Shown here piece by piece: positions 12,601-25,075 of a stretch of 64,000 nucleotides of DNA. The translations under genes were made by a program, and so were the position numbers. Source of the DNA: Gordionus sp. m RMFG-2023 (taxonomy: Eukaryota; Nematomorpha; Gordioida; Chordodea; Parachordodidae); NCBI RefSeq assembly GCF_954871325.1, contig NC_088776.1:7385985-7449984 (forward strand), in the 5' to 3' direction. Under the pieces are notes generated by a model. The model had not been told where the DNA came from, did not search any database, and was given only the letters and a program-made list of their open reading frames with translations. Numbering within the stretch: the stretch's first letter is position 1; each line of letters opens with the position of its first letter.

Positions 12601-13243
12601 GAATTGAGCGATAGGCGATTTGATATAAATAGAGAAAGGGGAAGTTAAATTTTTACATATTTTAGCGTGAAAAAGTCTTGTCAATAAATAGAATATTAGA
12701 TGTCGGTCTTGAGAGAATTAATATGGTATTTGACGTTTGTCGATTGTATATTAGTAGTAGGGAATACGAATTTTATTCAAACAAATTTTTATTATGAAAA
12801 GATAAACTGATCATTTTATAATATAAAAAAAATCTATTTTTAAATCCAAAGTAATAAATTATATAAAAATGTATATCATTTAAAATAATGTTATCCAATT
12901 TACAAAATATAATATAATATATCAAACAATCGCCTTAAACCTTCATTATCTAAAATGAAAAATTATATTAATAAATACGAATATATCCTTAATAATTATA
13001 TATCGTTACTAAAAAACGCCTTAAATCTTTATTACCTAAAATGAAAAAGTATATTAATAAGAATATATCATTTAAAATAATATATTTACTAATATGTAAC
13101 AGATAGAAGATATGTTTAGATATATATATATTTTTCATTTTGTAAATAGATTTGACTTGTCTTAAATACCAATTAACCAAATGAATGTAGGATATTAAAT
13201 ATATATTAAAAATTATTTTATAATGATATTTTTAGAAGATAAG
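12601..13243. other. A/T-rich DNA with a tandem duplication
   Basis: At 12931-13070 a unit of about 87 bases beginning CGCCTTAAA and containing TAAAATGAAAAA and TATATTAATAA occurs twice in tandem. I see no gene. Confidence 0.5.
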
Positions 13244-14775
13244 GTAATCAAAAAATTTCCGCAAGATAGTGCATTTTCAAAAAAATTTGATTTGTATATT
13301 TTTTATTTAACAAAAATATAGGTTTAATTAACAACAGAATATGATTATATATTTTATAATATAAAATGATACAAATTTAAAATTCATGTAAAAGTTTTCT
13401 TTTTGTATCTTTTCTTAAGTTATATATTTATACTTTGTTTTTACTAATTAATTATAAACCTTTAACATTCTTTCTATAATGAAAATAAAGGCAATTTCAA
13501 TGGAAATAAGGTTTGTGCGGCTATAAATCAAATATTTAAAGTATGGATAATTTCAAATTTGTTTTCTTGCTGAAATAATATTCAAATGTTTTTTATACAC
13601 AATTAACTTTTACCAAAATATAAATAAATATACTGATAAATTTTAATAAAGATCATTATTTTATTACTTAAAAAATATCTTTAATTCTTGTCTAATTCGA
13701 CCCTTAAAATCCCTACATATATAAATTTTCTTTAATTATTAATTTGAATGTATTAAAGTAATTACAAAAGATCTGGATGATTTTTATGAAATCATCATGA
13801 GTAAAATTATAATTTTAATTATTATTATCATTTTTTAACTTACAGATATAATGTTTAGTATCCCCCGACTTCTTTTTTCGATTATTTTTATCCTGATCAA
13901 TTTATTATTATATAGAATAAGATGTGGTTTTGATTCAAAATGCTTATCATTTTTTTAAATTTTTTAGGTTTCCAATTAATAAAGCTCTTATAAGTAAGTG
14001 GATCTATGCAGCAGTTAAAAGATATTTTTTATAAACAGCATATTCTAGATCAGGAATTAAGATCCCTTAGTCATTTTCAAATATTAATTAAACTCATTAT
14101 AAAAACATTTTATTTCATCATTTTGCGAGAAAAGAAAGATAAAATTTAAAAATAAATATTAGAAATATATTAATTTAGACCAAGAATTTTTTTTTCATTA
14201 TATAAAACTTATTTTTCTATTTTTTTTTATAAAATTTCATGTTTTCTTGAATTATATCAATGACATATATAATACCTAGACTGACGATTCATTCATTAAA
14301 AGTATACATCAATGCAAATCAGCTGGAGACGCCATCTTGGTTACACTAATCATTATTAAAATTTTAAACGAGAGCCTAATTTATTCTTATATCTGATGCA
14401 AACTTTATTAAAGATTTACCGGATCATCGAGATAATAAAGAAGCAAAATAGTAGTTCTTAACATGAGAATAATTACTATATGTGTTACCAAAATGACGGA
14501 TCCAGCTGATTTGCGTTTAACGAAGCTTAAAAATGCATTTTAATGAATGAATCGTCAGTCTAGGTATTATATATGTCATTGAATTATATGGGGTTATTAA
14601 TAATTTTTCTTGTATTTTGTAATTTATCAATTTATCTTATCTTTCAAAAATTATTTTATATTATAATATATATATTATATATATTTCTTAATTATGTTGC
14701 AAATTAAACCGTCATTTTTTTTAAATGCTCTATCTTGCGGAAATTTTTTTATTTACTTTATTTTTTATGAAAATT
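13244..14775. mobile_element. Candidate 1.5-kb element bounded by long inverted repeats
   Basis: The segment around 13250-13300 (TTTCCGCAAGATAGTGCATT) returns inverted at about 14720-14750 (ATGCTCTATCTTGCGGAAA), with looser similarity across roughly 120 bases on each arm. No transposase frame is readable inside. A separate, intact 324-bp MITE sits within it (14258-14581), so this element was there first. Confidence 0.45.
14258..14581. mobile_element. 324-bp MITE with long TIRs and perfect 8-bp target duplication
   Basis: The ends CAATGACATATATAATACC and GGTATTATATATGTCATTG are inverted repeats, continuing through CTAGACTGACGATTCATTCA for more than 40 bases. The arms pair further in (GCAAATCAGCTGGA and TCCAGCTGATTTGC), so nearly the whole element folds into a hairpin. 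Flanks are AATTATAT at 14250-14257 and 14582-14589, an exact 8-bp duplication. Merlin and hAT elements both make 8-bp duplications. A Merlin transposase remnant lies 1.7 kb away, but the end sequence does not settle the superfamily. Non-coding and probably young. Confidence 0.85.
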
Positions 14776-14975
14776 GTTTAATTTATATAATTAACTTTCT
14801 ACATAAATATAAATTTTCAAAACAATAGTTATAAGTATTTCTATATTATATTTTTTGGAAAAATATATATTGACGTAGTTGTATCTTGAATTAATTCTTA
14901 GTATTATTTAGATTTTACTTATTCATTTATATTTAAGGTATATTATATTCTTGAGAATCATATCTCATATTTAAA

Positions 14976-15407
14976 GTTGTTTTGATGATTTAATAAAACA
15001 TAATGACGATTAAATTAAAACCCGTCCATACAAAAATATTTTGCTTACAGAAATAATTCAAATATAGACAAAGCATTATTGATGATTATTTTATTCCTCC
15101 ATGTGTTAAGCTGCATTCAAAGTAAAGACGGATCCGTTTTTTACATCCATTCCGTCAAAAGTCAATCTCATTAAAATATATATATTCATAGTGCCTCCGT
15201 TCCGATACCTTACGTCTTAAAATTTTTTAAAAATGAAAATCAATATATATCATTTTTAATGAGATTGACTTTTGACGGAACGGATGTAAAAAACGGCTCT
15301 TTCTCCACTTTGAATGCAGCCTTATTTTAATTATTTTTAGCAAACAAAATATTTATATGGATGGGTTTTAATTTAATCGTCAAATGTTTCATTAAATCAT
15401 CACAACA
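14976..15407. mobile_element. Foldback element, about 430 bp
   Basis: Two arms of roughly 190 bases are inverted copies. The outer parts hold GATTAAATTAAAACCCGTCC and GGATGGGTTTTAATTTAATC. The inner parts hold TTTTTTACATCCATTCCGTC and GACGGAACGGATGTAAAAAA, then CAAAAGTCAATCTCATTAAA and its complement. A loop of about 60 bases (about 15180-15240) joins them. There is no coding frame. The arms are well matched, so the copy is not very old. Confidence 0.75.
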
Positions 15408-16309
15408 CTGTATATAGATTTCGTTGAATTATAATATGTTTATTATTTATTTTCTTTTTCGAAATCTGTGTTTGTATTATTAATAAATTTTTATTATATT
15501 CGAAAAATGATAGGTAAAAGAAAGAAGAAAAAAAAACGATTATTATATTTTTTAAATGATCTTTTTATAATAAATTGATAAAATATTAAAAAAAAATTCA
15601 TAAATATATGAAATAACGTTAAAATCATTATAAACATAGACTTATTAAAATAAAAATCGCTATTTTGCAAATGGCACTTATTTGAAAGACGTTTTTTTTA
15701 ATCTTTCAGCAGTCTACGTTATTATATGCTTAATTATAATATGGGCAACTATCTAAATCGGTAACTCACTGAAACTTGGAGAAATTTTTAATATTATTTT
15801 TTTTATATTTTTTAATATTTTTTTTATTTTAAAATAATAAATATGGATCATATAGATATGGGTAGAAATTTTTTGATGTAATAATAATTCAATGTTTTAT
15901 TACTCAAAAATTTTAAGAATTTCATATATTTTTCTTGTAAAAATTTTCATAATTTTAATTTTATATTAAAAATGGAAAGGCGTATGCTATATTAAATGCT
16001 ATTAAGTTAGGACTATAATTTATTTGTGAAAAATCTCACAGTTCTTTAATTTTACATTAAAAATAGAGTATATTATTTATAAATTTTAAAAAGGCGTCGT
16101 GTACTATATTGGATGCTACTAAGTTAGAACTATTAAATCTAATACTAGATAATTAAGCAATTTATTTGAATAAACATAATAGATTTATAATTTTAAGGAA
16201 AATCATAAATAGTTTTATATAAATTTATATCATTTTAAAAATTTAATTAATTAAATTAAATTTGACATATTTTTAAAATTACAAAAATAAGAATATTCAC
16301 ATATATATA
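15408..16309. other. A/T-rich DNA with an inverted dispersed repeat
   Basis: Positions 15614-15725 are an inverted relative of 11199-11335 (shared ATAAACATAGACTTATTAA and ATTTGCAAATGGCA-type words). Two sentences of similar sequence (AAGGCGTATGCTATATTAAATGCTATTAAGTTAG-like, at about 15975 and 16090) form a degenerate direct duplication. No gene is seen. Confidence 0.4.
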
Positions 16310-16485
16310 AATCAGAGGAAGATTTTCTTCCAGTTCTGAGGATGCTCGTCTTGAGATCCCTCCATAAACGCTCATTACGTTGAGTATGAGTCGATATATC
16401 ATTATTTGGATCTATAAAGTTTCTGCTGTGATTGACCGAGTAATGATCATATTCATTTTCATTAAGATTGTTATAACTTGAAAAA
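16310..16485 (-). mobile_element. Merlin (IS1595/ISXO2-type) transposase remnant
   Basis: Minus-strand translation contains YDHYSVNHSRNFIDP, then THTQRNERLWRDLKTSIL. This matches the C-terminal part of the DDE catalytic domain of IS1595/Merlin transposases, which usually reads Y.H.TVNHS.NFVDP..G.HTQ.IE..W..LK, where the E of the IE.LW segment is catalytic. Here it is NERLW, so the Glu is present. About 57 codons are open. I found no N-terminal zinc ribbon or upstream catalytic part within 1 kb, so this is a fragment. It could supply the family name for a non-autonomous element nearby. Confidence 0.7.
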
Positions 16486-17757
16486 AATATTAAATCTTAA
16501 GATTTGTTGTTACTATTTTTTAATTAAAAAATATATTTAAAAAAAAATAATATTAAAAATTTGTCCGAGTTTCAGTGAATTACCTCTAAATCATATGAAA
16601 AAATTTCCCTAAGATTACAACAAAATTTCGAAAAATTTAGGTAAATTTAATAAATATATAATATTAATCATTCATTCAATCAATCATTATTATTATAATA
16701 ATTTAAGTTAAAGATTGAAATATGGTTACACTAATTTTAAAGTTGTATCAATTGGTTAAAGAGCTTTGGAGATGATAACCCCTCCTAAAAAAAATTTTCT
16801 TTCTTAAAAATCTCTTATGTGGAAAGAAAATAAAGATTGAATTTCTTCTATATATAGATTTCATATTAAAAACTTTTCTCCTTCAAATTTCAATAAATAA
16901 TTTACACTTTTACTTTGAATTTAAGATATAAACTCGACTACAGTTGCGACATTTTTGAAATTCTCACCTGTCAAAAAAAATATCTGATATTTTTTAAAAA
17001 TTTTTAATTTTTAAAAAGAAATTATGCCAGGTCTTAAAAGAAGGGGATGGCCAAAAAAATAATTTACCATCTTAAAAAAATAAATTGTGGATACCCGTCT
17101 GGGGTATGCTGATTTACTAATACTTCTAATAATCCTTATATATATATTTGGTTTGGTTAGTGACTGACCATAGTTAACAGAAAATATTTTTGATTTCATT
17201 TTTCATTATTATTTTAATTTTTAATTTTACGATTATAGTATAAAATATTAATTCAAAATTAAACAAATTTTATTACCTATTTTCAGGATATTTCCACCTT
17301 GTGCTAAGCTCCATCGGTATAAGATCAAATGGAGCAAAAGAATGATCTCTCTCATAGAAGATTATCTTGTCTAGTCTATTTTTATTTTATTTTTTTTAAA
17401 TTCAAGACAAATTCTATTCCCACAGTTAAAGCGATTATTTTTTGTTTTTTTTATCACAAATAAAATTTATATAAAACAAAAATTTGATGGTTAACAAAAC
17501 AAATGATAAAAAAAAAGAAGATTATTATATTATTTCTCCATTTTCGCCTTTTTGTTAAATAATCAATAATCAAACTTAAAAATATTTGTTTTTAAAAATA
17601 TGCATTATAATTTTAATAATCTTTAAAAAGGCACTGTTCTCAGAGAATAATCAGCCGGAAGATTTCTAAGTGAAGACAAAAAAAATGGATTTGTTTACGA
17701 AATTTATATATTAAATTTATAAATGGAACAATCAGTTTTTTTGGAAAAATAATTTCG
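16486..17757. other. A/T-rich DNA with one exon-like minus-strand segment
   Basis: Mostly featureless. At 17288-17365 (minus) an open segment with splice-like borders reads YERDHSFAPFDLIPMELSTR and then WKYPEN, with an acceptor-like CTAG before it and a donor-like AG/GTAATA after it. I do not recognise it. It may be a stray exon or part of a decayed transposon. Confidence 0.35.
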
Positions 17758-17900
17758 CTAAAGAAAGAAAGAAAGAAAAATAAAAAAAAGAAAGAAAAAT
17801 AAAAGAAAGAAAGAAAAATAAAAGAAAGAAAGAAAAATAAAAGAAAGAAAGAAAAATAAAAGAAAGAAAGAAAAATAAAGTAAGAAATAAATAAATAAAG
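17758..17900. repeat. AAAG microsatellite and 19-bp minisatellite
   Basis: Starts as (AAAG)n, then becomes a tandem array of the 19-base unit AAAAGAAAGAAAGAAAAAT, at least four nearly exact copies, ending in AAAT repeats. The plus strand is almost all purine plus occasional T. It is an unstable, slippage-prone tract and not coding. Confidence 0.9.
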
Positions 17901-20900
17901 AAAAGATTAATTGATGGTCCAAATCGCACCTTGTAGTATAACCAATTTCCAACTGTCAAAGTTCAGACCACTCCACAAACCAAAATTTTTTTTAAATAGA
18001 TCAAGTTGAGAAACCAAATAAAATCTAGTTATTTGGTCAGCCAAATCATGTATTTGAGAGGAGGGGGAGGGGGAACTTAAATGTTTTATGTATAATTTTT
18101 AATAGATAATTGAATTCGAGAGGAGTAATTGATATAAATTTAATCCTTATAATTTTTTATTATCATCATGACAAGCCTTCATTTCTCGTTTAATAATATC
18201 GTAGAATATTTAATTGAATTTTACTTTTCAACCATTTCGTTATATTTTATATAATATTTTTTCGGTTGACAGATGCCAAATCAATTCTTGTTATAAATAT
18301 TATTCTTATAAAACTTCCTTTTCGTGTTCAATTTTGAACATTTTAAAAACTCAAAATCATTCCATTTTGATATAATAAATATTGATAATTTAAAAAAAAA
18401 AAGAGAAACCAAATATTTAATTTTAGTGCGTGACGTGGTTCGACTTATTTTTGATACTCATTTCCGTTTAACCTAGGCTAAAGAGCTTTTAAACTAGGGC
18501 ACGCTATTTCCGGTTGCTTTATGTGATTAGTGGCATTGTTTTTATTTTATTTTATCATTTTTTTTTTGTTTTGTTTTTTTTTTTTTAAATATTGTTTTTT
18601 TTCGTTAGGCGGTTGGCTAGTCGAATCAGAACAAACCCTTAAGTTTTTGATTTTATTATTCATTTATTCAGTAATATATTATTGTGTCCTGAATTCAAAA
18701 TGAAAGGTTCCGAAAGATTATAATTGGGGGAAAGGGTATCAAACTAAAAATTTCTCTGAAGGCCATAAAATCAAAATAAGCAAATTCGGAGAAAATGTTT
18801 TATAAGAGTATTAAAATTATACACTTTATATTATTATTTTTGTTATCAAATTACACATATAAATAGTTAATGAGATGGAAGATACAGGGTTAAAAAAAAA
18901 TGATTTTGAAAATTATGGCGTGCACGGTCATTATGTAGATAAAATACTTTTTTTTGGAAAATTTCTACTTAAATTTTCACTTTCGCACGGGGCCCTAAAA
19001 ATCAAATGCACAATATAGATTTATTAGATTAAACAAACTTAAACGTGATTCTTTCTAATTCATTATAATAATTTAAAATAAAATTTTCCTCGCTATCTTT
19101 ATTAATATTATTATTGTTGAGCGTAAATATTTGATGATTCGCATCTCTAATCCATCTGCGAAAGCGTATTCTCCATTTTGATACTGTTTTTGAATCTAGT
19201 TTTTGATTTAGAGCAAATATTTATTTAGGTATAATGGCTAGTTTATCTAAAATCTCTTCGATCTTGCTCGTGGAGTATGACTTTTCACCTTTTGTTGCAT
19301 AGAAGGAGATACATTTTTATTAAAATGCTAGTATACCTTGATTGGCATGGTATTCAATTTGGTAGTTGTCAGAATTATTTGCAGAATTTAGATTTGATGG
19401 ATCGATACAACAAATATTTTTTCTTTACCTTGGGCCTTATTTCCATAATTCGGAGGTTTTCCAAAAGGTTTTTGTGTCAGACCTGTTGGTTGTAACTGGG
19501 TGGGATTTTCTGAAGACAAATTTTTCTGGCAATATTTGCTATGAATTTTTCCAAGAAATATTGTAGGAGTTAGTTTTTTTACTTTTAATATCGTCTATTA
19601 CACGTGTGCCTTTGGGATAAGTTTGTTTCACTCATTATTTTCTCCAATATGATAGAATCTTAGAAGTGTTTGGCTCTTTTGTTTAGTAGTTGGTTAACTG
19701 TCTCTTCATAAATATTTGGCTTCCTTGCTTCTACTTCGATGCGTTATCAGCTGACTAATTATTATGGCTTGGTTATGCTGGAGATTCAGCTCAGGGTTAT
19801 GGTTGGTAAATTTAAATTTTGATATCGATTTATAATAAATTATTAATTTTTATGATTTTTTGGCTAAGTTATTCAATCATATTCATCTCGATTTTCGTCC
19901 TTTTGGATTTAATCTCTGATAAATGGGTCAATTGTTGCATTTTCTAAGCTAATCTCTAAGCTTGTAAGTCATCTTTGTCATTCAGCAAGAAATATGAAAT
20001 GGCATTGCTATCACTTACAATATTTTGCCGGCCATGCCTAATGGGTATTTTGTTATATTGATCAATTGAATTCAATAATGATATCAATTCTGACGAAACA
20101 TTACTTTTTTTCATGCTTAGCCTTATTTAACTTTTGAATTTATATTTCTTCTGTTCTACAAAATAGAAGTAAAAATGAAAAATATTTAAAAAATTATAGA
20201 TATATATTAATAATTAAAATATTATTAAAAATACTTATTAATTCTGTCACTACTAATTTTGAATTTAATAAAATAAATATATATAATAATAAAATAAATT
20301 ATCGTTTGATTTCAATCTTTTTGACTAAATATTTTTCCTTAATATTTTTGAATAATATATTGGAAAATTGATATTAAAATATTTGTAAAATTTTGATTGG
20401 GAGGGGGGGGGGGTAAAATTTATTAGCTTAAAATGATATTTATGAAAATAGTCAAATTTGCGATGGGGGGGGGAGGAATTTCCCCCTCCCCCTCCATTGG
20501 TTACGCACCTGCTTAAAAGCCTTCTTATTTTTGTTTTGCCCACAAATCAAACCAAATGTGTGTTTTTTTATCTTAATATTAGTTATTCGCTATCGTTTTT
20601 GGAAATATTATTTTTTTCCAACCCATATCAACCGAATTAAGTTCAAAATTGCTATCATCATTAAGTCGGCCATTATTTACATTATTATTTTTTCCAGGGA
20701 GAGGTTTTATACCCATTTGACAGGGCAATCTAGTCAAACCCCCCTGTGCAATTAGAATAATGCTATGTCAGGCTATAGCGTAAAGTAAATCGTTACGCAT
20801 TATGATAGAGAGTCTAAAACTAAAGTTGCGGAGACGGCTTATAGAGAGTCAATAGTTTTCAATATATCGAATATATAATTTAATTTAATTTATTATATTT

Positions 20901-23900
20901 ATTTTTGTTTTACAAATTCGATAAAACATTTTTTGAAAAAAAAAATACTAAATATAATTTATAAATTTTTTTTTTAAAAAAAAATGTTATCAAAAATCAA
21001 TTAAATTTTGATAAAAATTATTTTATTTTTTAAATGTATTAATTTGGAATAAAAAGAAATTTAAATAATACTTTTATTTTTAGCTGTTAGAAGAAAAAAA
21101 AATGGAAGTATTAAATAAAAAGAGGGGGTTCATTTAACTCCTCTAAATTTAATTCTTTTTCTTTATACGGTTCGGTTGTTTAAATGACAATTGAAAAAAA
21201 TAAATAAACCTATTATATGGACATAGGAATTCCTCCAAATATCATCATTTTATTAAATTAATTTTTTTGTATGTATCTAAGGGCGAATCGGTAAGGTTTT
21301 ATTCGCCTGGAGATCTACAAATCACGGCCCGGATTGATATATTTTAAAATTCTTGCGAGAAATAAAGTCGTTAATATTTTTTTATATTTAAATACTTCGG
21401 GTCGGGCTTTTCGAGATTAAATGAAAAAATTTCGATCTAGGGCCGGGTCGGATAAATTTTTTTAAATCAAAAAACTTTATAAAAAAATTTCAATTTCCAT
21501 AGACGCTTATTAAATTAAGTATGATCATATTTATGGGCTTGGGTTTCTCCCTTTATATAATATAACCGTTAATCTTTTAACATTAACACTTAAATAACTC
21601 TAAAAAGAAAAATATATATCTTTGATCAAATTTTCAGTAGCACTGCTAACTAAACCTATATATATATATGATGAGTCAAAGACCGGTGTTGAGGAAAGAG
21701 AGGAGGGGCGTTTAAGGACTTTTATTTCGGATCGTTTAAACTACCAGTTCTAAATCCCTTTTAAAACTTTGATCAACCATACTTCCAAAACCTTTTTTAA
21801 AAATCTTTTGATAAGTATAAATGTATTAAGATACATATGACTGTTAGAAAAAACAATTTATATTGGAAAAATTAAACTAAATAAACTTTTCGAGATGAAT
21901 CATCACAAATTTTTTTTTAAATATTAGAAGTAGTTTCGGGTTCCTAGAAATTGTAAAAAGTATTCTGCTTTTTGGTTTTTAGGTTTTTCCGGTTTCAGAT
22001 TTCGATTCTAAACTAATCTCAGGTCCTTAAGCAAGAACCTTACAGGATAGAATAAAGCATTTAAATTTTTTTTTGATAGATATTATTCAGTACATTTACC
22101 TTTAAAATGGCGAAAGGGGGGGAAGGAGTATCACAATAGTCTCCCTTTCAAACAAAACAAAATTAATTTCATTTAAAAAAATGATTGAAATTTTTTTTTC
22201 TGAATATTTTATTCAAATTTTTATATATTTTTTGGTTTTATTTGTGTCATCGATGAATAATTTTTGAATGAATTAACATATTAATTTGAAATATTCATGT
22301 TATATATTATAATATATTTTTATTATAATTTTTTTTTTAAATAGAGATTTCTATAACTAACTATTATTTTTAGAAAGGGTTTTTTTTTTTATGTAGGAAT
22401 CACATCAATACATAATACAAGCAAAGGATGATAACTATCCGAATTATTAACTTATTATAAAGTTCATGAATATATAATGAGAAAAATTTGGTGAGATGTT
22501 CTCTAGAGTAATATATATAATATGTAATTTTTATTTGAGGAAGGAAATATATATTTTTTTTCCAACCCTGTTATAATATGCCAATACATTTTGTCCAAAT
22601 TTGTACAAAGATAAATTTTTTTTTGAAGTAATATATATATATTAAAAACGGATCAACTTAGAAGCCATTTTGATTATATAAGGTCTGGATACTTGACATT
22701 TTGCTTATCGTTAAACAACTTCAAAGAAAGCAATTTGTGTATATTTAAATTTAAATTAATCAAATCCTATAATAAATATTTAAATTGTAAAAAGTAGTGT
22801 TGTTAATCGGCTCGTTTTGCCTACTTTTATAAACTAAACTCAATATATCCAGAAATATATTGTACAAGCTTTAAGATGTTTTGAACATATATTAACAAAA
22901 TCTCGAGACTTAGGCAATTTTTTATTTCTGGCTAAAATATTGAGTTCTTATTCTAAAAATATTATCATCTAAATATATCAAATTTAACTTTATGACTTAG
23001 TTTATTTTTTAAATTTAAAGTTTTTAACAAATTGAGAATTTCTTTTAATTGTATTTTATAATATACGTTTTTTTGACTTTACATCGTCTGCTTTTAATTA
23101 AAACAAAATTTAAATATTCTATTATAAAATAATTTCCGAATAAAGAAAGGTAATTTTTATCATATTCTATATTTATAATTATATTATACTTTAATAAGAT
23201 AATAAGTGTTTGTTGTATTCAGTTCAGTCACTATGACTCAAATAACTTTCATGTTATACACTTATGAATATTTATAACAATATTCATGTTATTTTTAATT
23301 GTGAGAATTTGTCATTCTAATTTATTCATTACTAAATACTCTATATTATATTGTAATGTAGAAAAATGATTGATAAATTGTATATCATCTAGTGAATTAA
23401 AAAATAATCAACACAGTGTATTTTTTTTACTAAATAAATTATAAAATCAAAGACGTAATACACACACACACAGCATTCGACCTCTGCAAAAATAATATTA
23501 AACATTTTATAACGTTAACATATTAAATTTTTTTTTCTAAAATCTTGCAAATATATTTACAACAAAATTTTTACAAGAATAGCATTATTCTATTCCCTAA
23601 AAATGAAAAACCTATAAGTATATAAGCATAATAATATCTTTTTTTCACCGAAAAAAATACACTATTATTTAATTACATTAATTTTTTTTTTATTTAAAAA
23701 TTCAATTTTGGCATAATCGTCATTCTAAATCATTATTTAGCGATTCTCATTTGATTTATAGAGTATATATATTTATATAATAAATATTTTAACGTAGCAA
23801 AAAAATAAAATTACGATTATGATAAAATAAATCTCAAGAGAATCCCATTAAAATATATAAGAGAAATATTCATTTTGATTTTTTTTTAAAAAAAAAATGT

Positions 23901-25075
23901 ACCATAATTAATGGCAAAAAGTTTCCAAAAAATTTAACTTTTTTTACAGAGAACACTGCATTGTATTGTTTTATAATAGCCAAATTTATCAATAAGAAAG
24001 CTATAGATCAGTTGAGTAATTGGCCCGAATTAATGAATGATTTGTTTTTAATGAATTGAATATTATTATCGTAATTATACCAAAATTGAATTAGAATAAT
24101 GCATCTTACTATTTATTACGATTTGATGAGCATTAAAGAAGTTAATTTAAATTTATATTATAACACAATATTTATTACTTTATTATAATATGTTAGCGTC
24201 AATGTGTTTTTTCCTGCAATGTGTTATTTTTCAACTTTAAATAATTTTTTGAGCGCCTATTTTAAATATTTAAGAATTTGATTTTAGCCATCATGTAAAT
24301 ACCTACCCTATGAATTTCAGTCAATTTTTCCATGAATTTTTAAATTTAATATAATTTATATTAATTTTTTCATATAATTTTATATAAATTATAAATGACT
24401 CAAAGGTTAACAGCAAAATTGTCTACAATTTATAAGAAAGGTAGTCTAAACATGATAGATTATATTTCCGGTAAAATCAGATTTGTCTTGAAATTTTGAA
24501 CTCTTTTTACATTTATATTAATTTTTTTTTTATATTATAGCTTTTTTCATGTATATATTTTATTTGCCACATAGTGTCCCCCGCTGAAATACGTTTGCAT
24601 AAAATCAGATTTTTATCGAATTTAAAAATTTCCCTAGTAGATGATTTAAAATAGGGACATTTTGAATCCTCGCGGGAGGATTCTGTATTAGTCATTTATT
24701 CCAGAACATACTACATAATTTACTTATAACTTATAAGCGACGACTTGTTAAAGTATCAGATTAAATAGTTTACCCATTCATTTCCGGTTATGTTAAGAAT
24801 GAAAATTGAAGTTGGAATGTTCTATGAAGTTATGGAAACCTCTGAGTATTCCTGTTTCTGAACTATTTTTTTATTAAAAAATAAGTTTGAGAGAAATGAC
24901 ACTTTATTTTTCTGAAACTTTTCTAAAAATTCTCACTATCCTCCTCTTTATATAAAAAATATATATTACTATCATTTTTCATTATTCAAAGGTTCTTCCT
25001 TTTGAACAAAAACGTTTCAATAACTTTAAAGCTATGAATGAATCGCAAAACTAAATTCTTTTGTCTTCTATTTTA
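17901..25075. other. Gene-poor region before the MEI4-like gene
   Basis: No convincing exon. Fragments of dispersed repeats are present: 18421-18640 is related to 43430-43580 (shared TTCGACTTATTT.TGATACT and TTTTTAGGC words); 21290-21470 has GGCCCGG/GGGCCGG words like MITE family 2; 22797-22960 starts like MITE family 1 (AGTGTTGTTAATCGGCTCG); 24195-24420 is a dispersed repeat also found at 41255-41475. Positions 19140-19740 are richer in G+C than the flanks and may be a decayed repeat, but I cannot identify a protein there. G runs occur at 20403-20413 and 20465-20473. Confidence 0.45.

Noticed and set aside
12989-13180. Hydrophobic minus-strand frame as the GluR-A signal-peptide exon
   Set aside because: It overlaps a tandem duplication and has no phase-1 donor after a G in a suitable place.
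17732-17959. Phe/Leu/Ser-rich frames on the minus strand
   Set aside because: They read through the AAAG minisatellite.
19140-19740. G+C-richer region as a host gene
   Set aside because: Neither strand gives a recognisable domain or a consistent set of splice-bounded frames. It is best left as an unidentified repeat.
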